A stretch of DNA of 64,000 bases from Allobosea sp. UNC402CLCol (GTDB lineage Bacteria > Pseudomonadota > Alphaproteobacteria > Rhizobiales > Beijerinckiaceae), in NCBI RefSeq assembly GCF_000745475.1, contig NZ_JQJJ01000009.1:682001-746000 (forward strand), written 5' to 3'. Under the pieces are notes generated by a model. That model was not told the origin of the DNA and did no database searches. It was given only the letters and a program-made list of their open reading frames with translations. Shown piece by piece: positions 34,264-43,573 of this stretch. A program made the translations under genes and the position numbers. Numbering within the stretch: the first letter of the stretch is position 1; every line of letters begins with the position of its first letter.

Positions 34264-34276
34264 AGGCGCGGGACCG

Positions 34277-35554
34277 ATGCAGTTCAAATCCTATTGGCAC
34301 GACACGGCGGCGCCCTTCACCGGCGCCGCCGAGGGGCCGGTCGAAGGCAGCTATGACGTCGCCGTGATCGGCGGCGGCTTCACCGGGCTCGCCGCCGCGC
34401 GCCAGCTCGCGATGGCCGGCGCGAAGGTCGTGGTGCTGGAGGCGCACAGCGTCGGCTATGGCGCCTCGGGCCGCAATGGCGGCCATCTCAACAACGGCCT
34501 CGCCCACAGCTTCATCGCCGCTAAATCGGCGCTGGGCACCGAGCGCGCGGTCGCCCTCTATCGCGCCTTCGACGATTCCGTCGACACGATCGAGCGCATC
34601 GTTGCGGAGGAGGGCATCGACTGCGCCTTCCGGCGCGCCGGCAAGCTCAAGCTCGCCTCCAAGCCCGAGCATGTCGCCGGGATCGCGCGGAATTTCGAGG
34701 TGCTGCATCGCGAGGCCGATCCCGATACCGCCATGTTGAGCCGGGCCGACCTCAAGGGCGAGATCGGCTCCGACGCCTTCCATGGCGCGATGCTCTCCAA
34801 GAAGAGCGCGATGATGCATATGGGCCGCTTCGTCGCCGGCCTCGCCATGGCGGCGGTACGGCACGGCGCCGTCATCCATGAACATGCGCCCGTGACGGAG
34901 CGACGGCAGGAGGGCGGCCGGCATGTGCTGGAGACGCCGCGCGGCAGCGTCTCGGCAAAGGAGGTGCTGGTGGCGACCGGGGCCTATACGGCCGGTCCCT
35001 TCTCCTGGTTCCGCCGGCGCATCGTCGCCGTCGGCTCGTTCCTGATCGCGACGCGGCCCTTGAGCGCGGCCGAGGTCGCCATGACCATGCCGGGCAATCG
35101 CACCGCGGTGACCTCGCTCAACATCGGCAACTACTTCCGCCTGGCGCCGGACAATCGGCTGATCTTCGGCGGGCGGGCGCGCTTCTCCGCCACGTCGGAC
35201 CAGACCTCCGACGCCAAGAGCGGCGCCATCCTCAGGGAGAGCCTTGCCCGGATCTTCCCGCAACTCGCCGATGTCGAGATCGACTATTGCTGGGGCGGCC
35301 TCGTCGACATGACCAAGGACCGCTATCCCCGCGCTGGCTACGAGGACGGCGTCTGGTATGCGATGGGCTATTCCGGCCATGGCGCGCAGATGTCGACGCA
35401 TCTCGGCATGATCATGGCCGATGCGATCCTCGGCCGGCCCGATCGCAACCCGCTGAAGGGGCTGTCCTGGCCGGCGGTGCCGGGCCATTTCGGCAAGCCT
35501 TGGTTCCTGCCGCTGGTCGGCTACTACTACAAGATGCTCGACCGCATTCAGTGA
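34277..35554 (+). CDS. FAD-dependent oxidoreductase (gamma-glutamylputrescine-oxidase-like)
   Basis: A 425-residue flavoenzyme starting at ATG 34277 after GGCGCGGGA; the open frame to 34145 overlaps the HAD gene. The FAD motif DVAVIGGGFTGLAAARQLA begins near residue 28 and VGYGASGRNGGHLNNG is the flavin-contact motif. The C-terminal part reads GYSGHGAQMSTHLGMIMAD, and the protein ends KPWFLPLVGYYYKMLDRIQ. PuuB/OrdL enzymes release an aldehyde from N-substituted polyamines. Together with the omega-aminotransferase and succinate-semialdehyde dehydrogenase genes nearby this fits amine catabolism to succinate. Its paralogue is at 19094-20404. Confidence 0.87.
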   Translation: MQFKSYWHDTAAPFTGAAEGPVEGSYDVAVIGGGFTGLAAARQLAMAGAKVVVLEAHSVGYGASGRNGGHLNNGLAHSFIAAKSALGTERAVALYRAFDDSVDTIERIVAEEGIDCAFRRAGKLKLASKPEHVAGIARNFEVLHREADPDTAMLSRADLKGEIGSDAFHGAMLSKKSAMMHMGRFVAGLAMAAVRHGAVIHEHAPVTERRQEGGRHVLETPRGSVSAKEVLVATGAYTAGPFSWFRRRIVAVGSFLIATRPLSAAEVAMTMPGNRTAVTSLNIGNYFRLAPDNRLIFGGRARFSATSDQTSDAKSGAILRESLARIFPQLADVEIDYCWGGLVDMTKDRYPRAGYEDGVWYAMGYSGHGAQMSTHLGMIMADAILGRPDRNPLKGLSWPAVPGHFGKPWFLPLVGYYYKMLDRIQ

Positions 35555-35667
35555 GCGCGGAGGCCTGCGGGCCCAGGACGACCTCGCGATCAATCGCGGG
35601 GCGTCGGCCGATGCCAGCTCTTTGGTCTCGACATTTGATCGATCGTCGCAGGCATGGTGGAACGCGG

Positions 35668-35705
35668 ATGGGCACGCGCCGGAACAGGTTCCGGCGCGTG
35701 CCCAT
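35668..35705. terminator. 18-bp perfect inverted repeat between convergent genes (bidirectional terminator or cruciform)
   Basis: ATGGGCACGCGCCGGAAC, a 2-base centre (AG), then its exact complement GTTCCGGCGCGTGCCCAT. The element lies 114 bases past the oxidase stop and 72 bases past the converging binding-protein stop, so in RNA from either strand it folds into a very stable hairpin. There is no T-run on either side, so it is not a textbook intrinsic terminator. Termination, RNA-end protection, or a repeat-family or protein-binding palindrome are all possible. Confidence 0.7.
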
Positions 35706-35776
35706 GTTCGTCGTTGCGGCAATGGCTCATCCGGCGTCGCAAGCTTCGCGGGATCTCAAAATGCCGCCGGCGTCCT

Positions 35777-36796
35777 TCAGCGGACCGGTGGGGCGTATTG
35801 CAGGCCGCCCTCGGTCCAGAGCGCGTTCTTGCCGCGGGCGATCTTGAGCTCCGAGCCCTGGCCGACGCTGCGCTCGAAGGATTCGCCGTAGTTCCCGACG
35901 AGCTTGACGATGCGGTAGGCCCAGTCGTTGGTCAGGCCGATGCCTTCGCCGAACTTGCCCTCGGCGCCGAGCAGGCGGCGGATCTCGGGATTGTCCGACT
36001 TCAGCATCTCGTCGACATTCGCCTTGGTGACGCCGAGCTCCTCGGCGTTCAGCATGGCATCGAGCGTCCACTTCACCAGGTTGAACCATTGCAGGTCGCT
36101 GCTGCGCACGACCGGGCCGAGCGGTTCCTTCGAGATCAGCTCGGGCAGCACGACGGCCTCTGTCGGATTCACCAGCTTCAGCTTCAGCGCATAAAGGGCG
36201 GAGGAATCGTCGGTCAACGCATCGCAGCGGCCGGATTCGAAGGCCTTGATCGCCTCGTCGCCCTTATCGAAGGTGACGGGCTCGTACTTGATCTTGTTCT
36301 TGCGGAAATAGTCGGCGACGTTGAGTTCGGTCGTCGTGCCCTGCTGCAGGCAGATCGAGGCGCCGTCGAGCTTGCGGGCGGTGTCGATGCCGAGCTTCTT
36401 CTGCACCAGGAAGGCCTGCCCATCGTAATAGTTCACGCCGGCGAAGGTCAGGCCGAGCGTGGTGTCGCGCGACATCGTCCAGGTCGAGGTGCGCGAGAGC
36501 ACGTCGACCTCGCCGCTCTGGAGGGCGGTGAAGCGGTCCTTCGAGGAGAGCGGCGTGAACTTGACCTTCATCGGATCGTTGAAGATCGCGGCCGAGATCG
36601 CGCGGCACAGATCGACGTCGAGGCCGGCCCATTCGCCCTTCGCATCGGGAATTCCGAAGCCGGCGAGACCGGGGCTGACGCCGCAGATCAGGTCGCCGCG
36701 GCTCTTCACCGTGGCGAGCGTCGTGGTCTGGGCCTGGGCCGGCGCGATGACCACCGACAAGGTGAGCGCCAATAGTGCGGAAGTTATGGTTTTCAC
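35777..36796 (-). CDS. general amino-acid ABC transporter binding protein (AapJ/BztA-like)
   Basis: A 339-residue periplasmic binding protein with signal peptide MKTITSALLALTLSVVIAPA (cleaved near AQA). LICGVSPGLAGFGIPDAKGE and GLDVDLCRAISAAIF are signatures of the large family-3 proteins AapJ, BztA and PatH, about 90 residues longer than typical binding proteins. Cysteines (ICG, DLCR, ICLQQ, GRCDA) probably form disulphides. Unusually, no permease or ATPase gene follows; it is the last gene of the minus-strand catabolic run. It may serve a distant Aap-type transporter. The palindrome at 35668-35705 lies just after its stop. Confidence 0.9.
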   Translation of the reverse strand: MKTITSALLALTLSVVIAPAQAQTTTLATVKSRGDLICGVSPGLAGFGIPDAKGEWAGLDVDLCRAISAAIFNDPMKVKFTPLSSKDRFTALQSGEVDVLSRTSTWTMSRDTTLGLTFAGVNYYDGQAFLVQKKLGIDTARKLDGASICLQQGTTTELNVADYFRKNKIKYEPVTFDKGDEAIKAFESGRCDALTDDSSALYALKLKLVNPTEAVVLPELISKEPLGPVVRSSDLQWFNLVKWTLDAMLNAEELGVTKANVDEMLKSDNPEIRRLLGAEGKFGEGIGLTNDWAYRIVKLVGNYGESFERSVGQGSELKIARGKNALWTEGGLQYAPPVR

Positions 36797-36880
36797 GGTA
36801 GTTCCCCTTGTTTTGTCAACGTTGCGAAGCTGACCTGGTTGAATTGGGCGTGGAATTGCTGTGGCTTGCCTTGCTGCCCG

Positions 36881-38341
36881 TCAAAGCCCGCCGATATGGA
36901 AGGCCTTGACCTCGAGATATTCCTCGATGCCGAGCTGCGAGCCCTCGCGGCCGAGGCCCGACTGCTTGACGCCGCCGAAGGGGGCGACCTCCATCGAAAT
37001 CGCGCCGGTGTTGAGGCCGACCATGCCGAACTCCAGCGCCTCGCCGACGCGCCAGGAGCGACGGATGTCCTGCGTGAAGAAATAGGCCGCGAGCCCGAAG
37101 GGCGTGCCGTTGGCGATGGCGAGCGCCTCGTCCTCGCTGCGGAAGCGGAAGAGCGGCGCGACAGGCCCGAAGGTCTCCTCGCTCGCCAGCAGCATCTGCG
37201 TCGTGGCCCCGCCCAGCACGGTCGGCGTGGCGTATTGCTTGCCATTGGGCATGTCGGCGGCGCTGGCGAGGCGCTTGGCGCCCTTCGACAGCGCGTCGTC
37301 GACATGGCGCTCGATCTTCTCCAGCGCGGCGGCGTTGATCATCGGGCCGATATCGATGCCCGCCTGGGTGCCGGGGCCGACCTTCATCGCATTGACGCGG
37401 GCCGACAGCTTCTCGGCGAAGCGGTCGTAGATGCCGTCCTGAACCAGGATGCGGTTGGCGCAGACGCAGGTCTGGCCGCCATTGCGGAACTTGGAGGCCA
37501 GAACACCGTCGATGGCGATGTCGAGATCGGCGTCGTCGAAGACGATGAAGGGTGCGTTCCCGCCCAGTTCGAGGCTCAGCCGCTTGATGCTGTCGGAGGC
37601 CTGCTTCATCAGCAGCGCGCCGACGCGCGTCGAGCCGGTGAAGGAGATCTTGCGGACCGCGAGATTGCCTGTCAGCTCGGCGCCGATCTCGGTCGGCATG
37701 CCGGTGACGATGTTGATCACGCCGGCCGGAATGCCGGCCCGCTCGGCCAGCACGCCGAGCGCCAGGGCCGAATAGGGCGTCAGCTCCGAGGGCTTGATCA
37801 CCACGGTGCAGCCGGCGGCGAGAGCCGGCGCGACCTTGCGGGTGATCATCGCGTTCGGGAAGTTCCAGGGTGTGACAATGCCGCAGACGCCGACCGGCTG
37901 CTTCAGCACGAGGATGCGGCGGTCGGCCGTCGGCGCGGGAATCGTCGAGCCGTAGATCCGGCGGGCTTCTTCCGCGAACCATTTCACGAAGGAGGCGCCG
38001 TAGCGGATTTCGCCGCGCGATTCGGCCAGCGGCTTGCCCTGCTCGGAGGTGAGGATCAGCGCCAGATCCTCGATATGTTCGAGCATCAGCGCATGCCAGG
38101 CTTCCAGCAGCGCGGCGCGCTCGGCCGGGGTTTTGGCCCGCCAGCTTTCGAAGGCCGCCGCGGCGGCATCGATGGCGGCGCGAGTCTCAGGTTGGCCGGC
38201 ATCCGGAACCGTGCCGAGCACGGCTTGCGTAGCGGGGTCGACGACGTCGAGCGTGCGGCCCGAAGCCGCGCCGTTCCACTGGCCGCCGACCAGGCAGGCT
38301 TCCCGCACGAGGCCGGGATCGCGAAGGCCTTCGATGGTCAT
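36881..38341 (-). CDS. gabD: succinate-semialdehyde dehydrogenase, NAD(P)-dependent (GabD family)
   Basis: A 486-residue aldehyde dehydrogenase. Catalytic Cys is in FRNGGQTCVCANR, general-base Glu in LSLELGGNAPFI, and the cofactor fold carries SFTGSTRVG; PWNFPNAMITRK holds the catalytic Asn. The second Cys two residues after the nucleophile (TCVC) is typical of GabD and allows redox control. It oxidises succinate semialdehyde to succinate, the last step of GABA and polyamine breakdown, which fits the aminotransferase and PuuB-like oxidase encoded upstream in the window. It lies 14 bases past the neighbouring dehydrogenase start. Glutarate-semialdehyde dehydrogenase is the main alternative. 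Confidence 0.9.
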   Translation of the reverse strand: MTIEGLRDPGLVREACLVGGQWNGAASGRTLDVVDPATQAVLGTVPDAGQPETRAAIDAAAAAFESWRAKTPAERAALLEAWHALMLEHIEDLALILTSEQGKPLAESRGEIRYGASFVKWFAEEARRIYGSTIPAPTADRRILVLKQPVGVCGIVTPWNFPNAMITRKVAPALAAGCTVVIKPSELTPYSALALGVLAERAGIPAGVINIVTGMPTEIGAELTGNLAVRKISFTGSTRVGALLMKQASDSIKRLSLELGGNAPFIVFDDADLDIAIDGVLASKFRNGGQTCVCANRILVQDGIYDRFAEKLSARVNAMKVGPGTQAGIDIGPMINAAALEKIERHVDDALSKGAKRLASAADMPNGKQYATPTVLGGATTQMLLASEETFGPVAPLFRFRSEDEALAIANGTPFGLAAYFFTQDIRRSWRVGEALEFGMVGLNTGAISMEVAPFGGVKQSGLGREGSQLGIEEYLEVKAFHIGGL

Positions 38342-38355
38342 GTCGTGCTCTCCTG

Positions 38356-39399
38356 TCAGCCCAGCGCCGCGAGGACGGCGCTGGTGATCTCGTTCGTCTT
38401 GTGCTCGCCCGGCTTCGTGCCGATGCCGCGAGCGGTGGCGGCCTCGATGGCGCTGATCACGGCTGCGGCCGCAGCCGGCTCGCCGAGATGCTCCAGCATC
38501 ATCGCGCCCGACCAGATCGCCGCGATCGGATTGGCGATGCCGAGATGGGCGATGTCCGGCGCGGAGCCATGCACCGGCTCGAACATCGAGGGCGCATTGC
38601 GCTCCGGATTGATGTTGGCCGAGGCCGCATAGCCGAGCCCGCCCTGAATGGCGGCTCCGAGATCGGTCAGGATGTCGCCGAAGAGATTGGAGGCGACGAC
38701 CACGTCGAGGCTCTCGGGCGCCATCACCATCCGCGCCGCCATGGCGTCGATATGGTAGTTCGCGACCTCGACATCGGGGTATTCCGCCGCGACCAGGGCG
38801 GTGATCTCGTCCCAGAACACCATCGAGTATTTCTGCGCGTTCGACTTGGTCACCGAGGCGAGCTTGCCGCGGCGCTTGCGCGCCTGCTCGAAGCCGAAGC
38901 GCAGGATGCGCTCGACGCCCTTGCGGGTGAAGATCGCGGTTTCGACCGCGACCTCGTCGGCGGTGCCGTTATGGACCCGCCCGCCCGCGCCGGAATACTC
39001 GCCTTCGGTATTCTCGCGGATGCAGAGAATGTCGAAGGCGCTCGCCCGCAACGGCCCCTCGACGCCCGGCAGCAGCCGGTGCGGCCTGATATTGGCGTAT
39101 TGCACGAAGGCCTTGCGGATCGGCAGCAGCAGCCCGTGCAGCGACACCGAATCCGGCACGCGTTTCGGCCAGCCGACAGCGCCGAGCAGGATCGCGTCGT
39201 AGCCGCGCAGCGTCTCGATGCCGTCGGCCGGCATCATCGCGCCGGTCTTCTCGTAGAAGTCGCAGGACCAGGGGAAGCTCGTGCCGTCCAGCGAAAAGCC
39301 GGCGCCGCGTGCCGCCTTGCCGAGCACCTCCCAGGTCGCCTCGATCACGGCGGTGCCGATGCCGTCGCCCGGGATCAGGGCGATCTTGTATGATTTCAC
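38356..39399 (-). CDS. tartrate/D-malate dehydrogenase-type (isocitrate/isopropylmalate dehydrogenase family)
   Basis: A 347-residue beta-decarboxylating dehydrogenase. The NAD-binding N-terminus is ALIPGDGIGTAV, the substrate Arg-rich region is IRKAFVQYANIRPHRLLPGV, IRENTEGEYSG is the family motif, and the metal-binding aspartates are in SNLFGDILTDLGAA. The WGLMLP-type region (LHGLLLP here) and IRENTEGEYSGAGG point to the TtuC/DmlA group, which oxidises tartrate or D-malate with NAD and Mn or Mg. It lies between two aldehyde dehydrogenase genes with gaps of 12-14 bases, so all are co-transcribed. Substrate specificity is inference. Confidence 0.87.
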   Translation of the reverse strand: MKSYKIALIPGDGIGTAVIEATWEVLGKAARGAGFSLDGTSFPWSCDFYEKTGAMMPADGIETLRGYDAILLGAVGWPKRVPDSVSLHGLLLPIRKAFVQYANIRPHRLLPGVEGPLRASAFDILCIRENTEGEYSGAGGRVHNGTADEVAVETAIFTRKGVERILRFGFEQARKRRGKLASVTKSNAQKYSMVFWDEITALVAAEYPDVEVANYHIDAMAARMVMAPESLDVVVASNLFGDILTDLGAAIQGGLGYAASANINPERNAPSMFEPVHGSAPDIAHLGIANPIAAIWSGAMMLEHLGEPAAAAAVISAIEAATARGIGTKPGEHKTNEITSAVLAALG

Positions 39400-39411
39400 G
39401 GGATGGTCTCC

Positions 39412-40875
39412 TCAGACGGCGATCAGGACGCTCTTGGATTTGCGGTTCGCGAGATAGGCTTCCCGGCCGAGATCCTTGCCGAGGCCGGACTGCTTGTAGC
39501 CGCCGGTCGGCAGGATGTGGTCGCGCGAGCGGCCATAGCGGTTGACCCAGACGGTGCCGGCCTGCAGCCGGTTGCTCAGCCGCAGGCCGCGCGACAGATC
39601 GCGGGTGTAGAGCCCGGCGCAGAGTCCGTAGGTCGGATGGTCGGCGAGCGCCATCGCCTCGTCCTCGTCGCGGAAGGTCTGCACCGTCAGCACCGGGCCG
39701 AAGATCTCTTCGGTGATGGCCGGCGAATTCGCCTCGAGCCCTTCGAGCAGGGTCGGCGCGTAGAAATAGCCCTCGCGGTCGAGGCGCGAGCCGCCGGTCC
39801 TGCACCGGGCGCCGTGCGCGACGGCGGCATCGACGATGCCGGCCATGCGGCCGATCTGGCGCTCGGAGATGATCGGCGAGTAGGCGCTGGCCTCGTCCCA
39901 GGTCGGGCCGGGCTTGATCTCGCCCATCTGCTTGAGGATCAGCCCGACGACCTCCTCGGCCACGCTCTCCTCGACGACGAGGCGCGAGCCCGCGACGCAG
40001 GCCTGCCCACCATTGGCGAGAATGCCGCGCGCCACGGCGCCGGCGGCGAGCGCGATATCGGCATCGGCGAAGACCACCTGCGGGCTCTTGCCGCCGAGCT
40101 CCAGCGTCATCGGCTTGATGCCGGTGCGGGCGATGTTCTCCATGATCGCGGCACCCGCGCCGGTCGAGCCGGTGAAGCTGACCTTGGCGATGCCGGGATG
40201 GCCGGTGATGGCGGCGCCGGTCGTGCGCCCGTCGCCGAGCACGATGTTGATCAGCCCGGCCGGCATCCCCGCGCGGACCGACAGCTCCGCCAGATAGAGC
40301 GTCGCGAAAGGCGTCATCTCGGAGGGCTTCAGCACCACGGCATTGCCGGCGGCGAGCGCGGGGCCGAGCTTCCAGGCGGCCATCGAGATCGGGAAGTTCC
40401 AGGGCGTGATCGCGCCGACCACGCCATAGGGCTCGGTTGCGATCAGGCCGACGCTGTCGGCGGCGGTCGGCACGAGGTCGCCGCCTTCCTTGTCGGCGAA
40501 TTCGGCGAAGAAGCGGATCTGCTCGACGGTGATCGGGATGTCGAACTTCAAAAGCTCGGCGATCGGGCGGGTCGAGGCGACGGCCTCCATCCGGGCGAGC
40601 GTCACCGCTTCGGCCTCGATCAGATCGGCCCAGCGGTGAAGCGCGTTGACGCGCTCGCGCGGGCGCACCGTGCCCCAGCCGCTGGTCTTCAGCGTGCGCT
40701 TGGCGGCCTCGACCGCGCGGTCGACCAGCTCGGCCTCCGCAACGGGACAATCGGCGAAGGCCACGCCGTCGGAGGGACGATGCAGCGCGATCCCGCCCGT
40801 CGCGGGCACACGCTCGCCGCCGATGAAATGGGCGCGCGGCAGGTCGATGGTGGCGGGGTCGAAGCTCAGCGACAC
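39412..40875 (-). CDS. aldehyde dehydrogenase family protein
   Basis: A 487-residue NAD(P)-dependent aldehyde dehydrogenase starting at GTG 40875. Catalytic Cys is in ILANGGQACVAGSR, Glu in MTLELGGKSPQVVF, and Asn in TPWNFPISMAAWK; the cofactor loop is VSFTGSTGAG. It is a separate subfamily from the GabD-like enzyme downstream (37 kb region), so the run encodes two different aldehyde oxidations. It may act on an omega-amino aldehyde or hydroxy-aldehyde; the substrate is not predictable. The upstream 223-base gap probably holds its promoter. Confidence 0.88.
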   Translation of the reverse strand: MSLSFDPATIDLPRAHFIGGERVPATGGIALHRPSDGVAFADCPVAEAELVDRAVEAAKRTLKTSGWGTVRPRERVNALHRWADLIEAEAVTLARMEAVASTRPIAELLKFDIPITVEQIRFFAEFADKEGGDLVPTAADSVGLIATEPYGVVGAITPWNFPISMAAWKLGPALAAGNAVVLKPSEMTPFATLYLAELSVRAGMPAGLINIVLGDGRTTGAAITGHPGIAKVSFTGSTGAGAAIMENIARTGIKPMTLELGGKSPQVVFADADIALAAGAVARGILANGGQACVAGSRLVVEESVAEEVVGLILKQMGEIKPGPTWDEASAYSPIISERQIGRMAGIVDAAVAHGARCRTGGSRLDREGYFYAPTLLEGLEANSPAITEEIFGPVLTVQTFRDEDEAMALADHPTYGLCAGLYTRDLSRGLRLSNRLQAGTVWVNRYGRSRDHILPTGGYKQSGLGKDLGREAYLANRKSKSVLIAV

Positions 40876-40959
40876 GAGGGCGGTCTCCGAAAACGGGGCA
40901 GCGGCGAAAGCCTAGCGCCCCTGCGCCCGCAGGTGACGCTGGGACGCCGCCCCGGCGCG

Positions 40960-40973
40960 ACGGGAAATCCCGT
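40960..40973. promoter_or_regulatory. palindrome ACGGGA-AA-TCCCGT upstream of aldehyde dehydrogenase
   Basis: A perfect 14-bp inverted repeat 85 bases upstream of the aldehyde dehydrogenase start, in the 223-base gap after the cupin gene. It is an operator-like size and position, but no matching regulator gene is nearby. A longer, looser stem (CGGGCC / GGCCCG, 41016-41035) also lies in this gap. Confidence 0.3.
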
Positions 40974-41098
40974 TTGCGCGGACCGGGACGGCGGATTCTT
41001 CGGCGGCTGGAGCAGCGGGCCCAACAGACGGCCCGAAGAGACGGGCCCATGAGATGGATCGCCGCTTCGTGCCGCTCGGGACGTGCGGCGATCCGGCG

Positions 41099-41455
41099 TC
41101 AGCCGACGACGACGTAGATCTTCCGGACGGTCTCGATCGTCTTCCAGACGCCGACATAGCCCGGCTTCATCACGAAGCTGTCGCCGGCCTTGAAGAGGCG
41201 CGGCTCCTTGCCTTCCTCGGTCAGCTCCACCACGCCTTCGAGGATGTAGCAATATTCGAAGGTCTCGCCCTTGATCGAGCGGTTCGTGCCGGGCGTGGCC
41301 TCCCAGACACCGGTGTTCACCGTGCCGTCCCGCGACGCGTCCTGCGCCCAGGTCGTGTAGTCGGGGTCGCCCGCGAGCAGGCGATCCGGCGGACATTTGG
41401 AGCGCTTGGTGGGCTCGCCGGTGGGGGCAAGGTCGAGCTTGACGAGGAGCGACAT
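41099..41455 (-). CDS. cupin-domain protein (DUF861-like)
   Basis: A 118-residue single-cupin protein: GETFEYCYILEGVVELTEEG is the first half of the barrel and FKAGDSFVMKPGYVGVW the second. The usual metal-binding His residues of the first motif are replaced (GETFEYCYI), as in many DUF861/EutQ-like proteins. It may bind or rearrange an intermediate of the catabolic run. It lies 37 bases past the hydroxyacid dehydrogenase stop on the same strand. Function is unknown. Confidence 0.82.
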   Translation of the reverse strand: MSLLVKLDLAPTGEPTKRSKCPPDRLLAGDPDYTTWAQDASRDGTVNTGVWEATPGTNRSIKGETFEYCYILEGVVELTEEGKEPRLFKAGDSFVMKPGYVGVWKTIETVRKIYVVVG

Positions 41456-41492
41456 GGGTCTGCCTTTTGCTGGGTGGGGAAAGGGAAACGGG

Positions 41493-42416
41493 TCAGTAGC
41501 CGCGGCTGCGGTCGACGAGGCCGAGCGGCGGCAGGCCGGAGCGGTGGCGGCGAATGTTCTCGATCACCGCCTTGGCCGCGGGCTCGGGCTCGACCTTGCT
41601 GGCGATATGCGGCGTCAGAAGCACCTTGGGGTGGTTCCAGAACCGATGCCCGGCGGGCAGGGGCTCGGGCTCGGTGACGTCGAGCACGGCGCCCGAGAGC
41701 CGGCCGCTGTCGAGCGCGTCGAGCAGGGCCTCATGGGCGAGATGCTGGCCGCGTCCGACATGGACGAGCCCGGCGCCGGCCGGGAGCTTCGCGAATAGCT
41801 TGGCATCGAGGATGCCGGTCGTCTGCGGCGTCAGCGGCAGCAGGCAGATCAGAATGTCGGTCTCGGCCAGCATGGCGGAGAGACCGTCCTCGCCATGGAA
41901 GCACCGCAGGCCGTCGATCGATCGCGGCGAGCGGCTCCAGCCCGAGATCGGGAAGCCGAAGGGCTTGAGGCGTTCGATCACGGCCGTGCCCATCATGCCG
42001 AGGCCGAGCACGCCCACGCGGCGCGCCGTCGCCGGGGTGAGTTCATGCGGCTGCCAGAGCGCCTGCTTTTGCTGGGCGAGATAGAGCGGCCATTGCCGAT
42101 GCAGGGCGAGCACGCCGAGTGTGACGTATTCCTGCATCATCTTGGTGATGCCTTCCTCGACCATTCGCACCACCAGGACATGGGACGCCAGCCCTTCCGT
42201 CTTCATCTGGTCGATGCCGGCCCCAATGGAGAAGAGAACCTCCAGATTGGTGAAGCGGGCGAGATCGTCGGGCGCGGTCCAGGTGATGAGATAGCGGATT
42301 TCGGCCGGATCATAGGCTTCGTTGCTGCGGATGAAGCGGATCTCCGGCAGCGCCTCGGCGAAGCGCGCGGCGAACACCTGCGCACGCTCCTCGGTTGAGT
42401 TGAACAGGAAGGTCAA
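41493..42416 (-). CDS. D-2-hydroxyacid dehydrogenase (glyoxylate/hydroxypyruvate reductase A-like)
   Basis: A 307-residue reductase. I place the start at TTG 42416 ([11 protein letters not shown]), preceded by CCGGAGACTGCC; the longer ATG frame from 42494 would run into the end of the upstream deacetylase gene. The NAD fold is [19 protein letters not shown], the catalytic residues lie in [11 protein letters not shown] (Arg) and LLTPHIAS (His), and the Glu of the triad lies between them (VTEPEPLP). The length and GIDQM-type N-terminal region match GhrA. It reduces glyoxylate or hydroxypyruvate to the D-hydroxy acid. A TTG start may lower expression relative to its neighbours. Confidence 0.87.
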   Translation of the reverse strand: MTFLFNSTEERAQVFAARFAEALPEIRFIRSNEAYDPAEIRYLITWTAPDDLARFTNLEVLFSIGAGIDQMKTEGLASHVLVVRMVEEGITKMMQEYVTLGVLALHRQWPLYLAQQKQALWQPHELTPATARRVGVLGLGMMGTAVIERLKPFGFPISGWSRSPRSIDGLRCFHGEDGLSAMLAETDILICLLPLTPQTTGILDAKLFAKLPAGAGLVHVGRGQHLAHEALLDALDSGRLSGAVLDVTEPEPLPAGHRFWNHPKVLLTPHIASKVEPEPAAKAVIENIRRHRSGLPPLGLVDRSRGY

Positions 42417-42439
42417 GGCAGTCTCCGGGGAAAGAGATG

Positions 42440-43573
42440 TCAGCGGCCGGGCCGTGTGAATGCGGTGCAAAGCCGTTCGAGCAGCCGCGCGCAATCGGCG
42501 AGCTCGCCGCGCGTGATGTATTCGTCGGGCCTGTGGGCCCGGGCGATGTCGCCGGGGCCGCAGATGATCGCGTCGATGCCGGCCGCCTGATAGAGCCCGG
42601 CTTCCGTGCCGTAGCTGACGGCCGGGAGAGGCTCGGTGCCGGTCACCTCCGCCAGCATCCTGGCGATCGGCGCCTGCGCCGCGAGCGACAGTGCCGGATA
42701 GCTGGCGATCTCTTGCCAGTCGGTGGCGAATCCACGCGCCTCGAGGCCGGCGAGAGCCGCCCGCACCGGTTCGAGCAATGCCGCCGGCGAGACGCCGGCG
42801 ATGGCGCGCGCCTCGATCTCGATCCGGCAGCGATCCGGGATGATGTTGAGCGCTTCGCCGCCGCGAACCGTGCCGATCTGCAGGGAGGAGTAGGGCGGCT
42901 CGAACACCGCATCGAGAGGCCCCGCCTGCAGATCGGAGGCGGTCTTTTCGGCCGCCGCGATCACGGCGCCCATGGCATGGATGGCGTTGAGGCCGAGCTC
43001 GGGGCGTGAGGAATGGCCGGAGCGGCCGTGAATCTCGACGCGTGCCGCCGCCTTGCCCTTATGGGCGAGGATCGGCCTCATCCCGCTCGGCTCGCCGATG
43101 ACCGCGGCCTCCGGCAGCGCGCAGAGCGAAGGCAGTTGCGCGATGAGATGCGGCACGCCGCGGCAGCCCGCCTCCTCGTCATAGGAAAAGGCGATATGGA
43201 CCGGCCGTGCCAGCTTCATGCCGGCGAGCGCAGGCACGATCGCGAGCGCGGCGGCCAGGAAGCCCTTCATGTCGCTGGTGCCGCGGCCGAACAGCTTGTC
43301 GCCTTCGGCCCGCAGCAGGAACGGGTCGGAACTCCATTGCGGTTCCTCCGCCGGCACGACGTCCATATGGCCGGAAAGAATAAGCCCCGGCACGTCGCGC
43401 GGGCCGATCGTGGCGAAGAGATTGGCCCGGTCGCCCTCCGGGCCCGGCAGGATCTGCGCCGTGACGCCGAAACGGGCGAGATAGTCCGCGATCCAGCCGG
43501 CGATGGCCGCGTTGGGGCGCCCGACGATCGAGGGAAAGCGGATCAGCTCCGTCAGGATGTCTTCCGGCGTCAC
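42440..43573 (-). CDS. ArgE/DapE-family deacetylase (acetylornithine deacetylase-like, M20)
   Basis: A 377-residue M20 metallopeptidase-family enzyme starting at GTG 43573 after CGGAGC. Zinc ligands and catalytic residues are visible: His in SGHMDVVP, Asp in [10 protein letters not shown], the Glu pair in [10 protein letters not shown], Glu in IGEPSG and the last His in [11 protein letters not shown]. The lid/dimer domain (about 170-280) contains [12 protein letters not shown]. It removes an N-acetyl or other N-acyl group from an amino acid. It is the first gene of the minus-strand catabolic run; in this setting it probably deacylates a degraded amine rather than acting in arginine biosynthesis. 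Confidence 0.88.
   Translation of the reverse strand: MTPEDILTELIRFPSIVGRPNAAIAGWIADYLARFGVTAQILPGPEGDRANLFATIGPRDVPGLILSGHMDVVPAEEPQWSSDPFLLRAEGDKLFGRGTSDMKGFLAAALAIVPALAGMKLARPVHIAFSYDEEAGCRGVPHLIAQLPSLCALPEAAVIGEPSGMRPILAHKGKAAARVEIHGRSGHSSRPELGLNAIHAMGAVIAAAEKTASDLQAGPLDAVFEPPYSSLQIGTVRGGEALNIIPDRCRIEIEARAIAGVSPAALLEPVRAALAGLEARGFATDWQEIASYPALSLAAQAPIARMLAEVTGTEPLPAVSYGTEAGLYQAAGIDAIICGPGDIARAHRPDEYITRGELADCARLLERLCTAFTRPGR

Noticed and set aside
35412-35705. Small frames reading MGTRRN... from both strands of the large palindrome
   Set aside because: They read alike on both strands only because the sequence is an inverted repeat; they overlap the oxidase gene or have no start signal.
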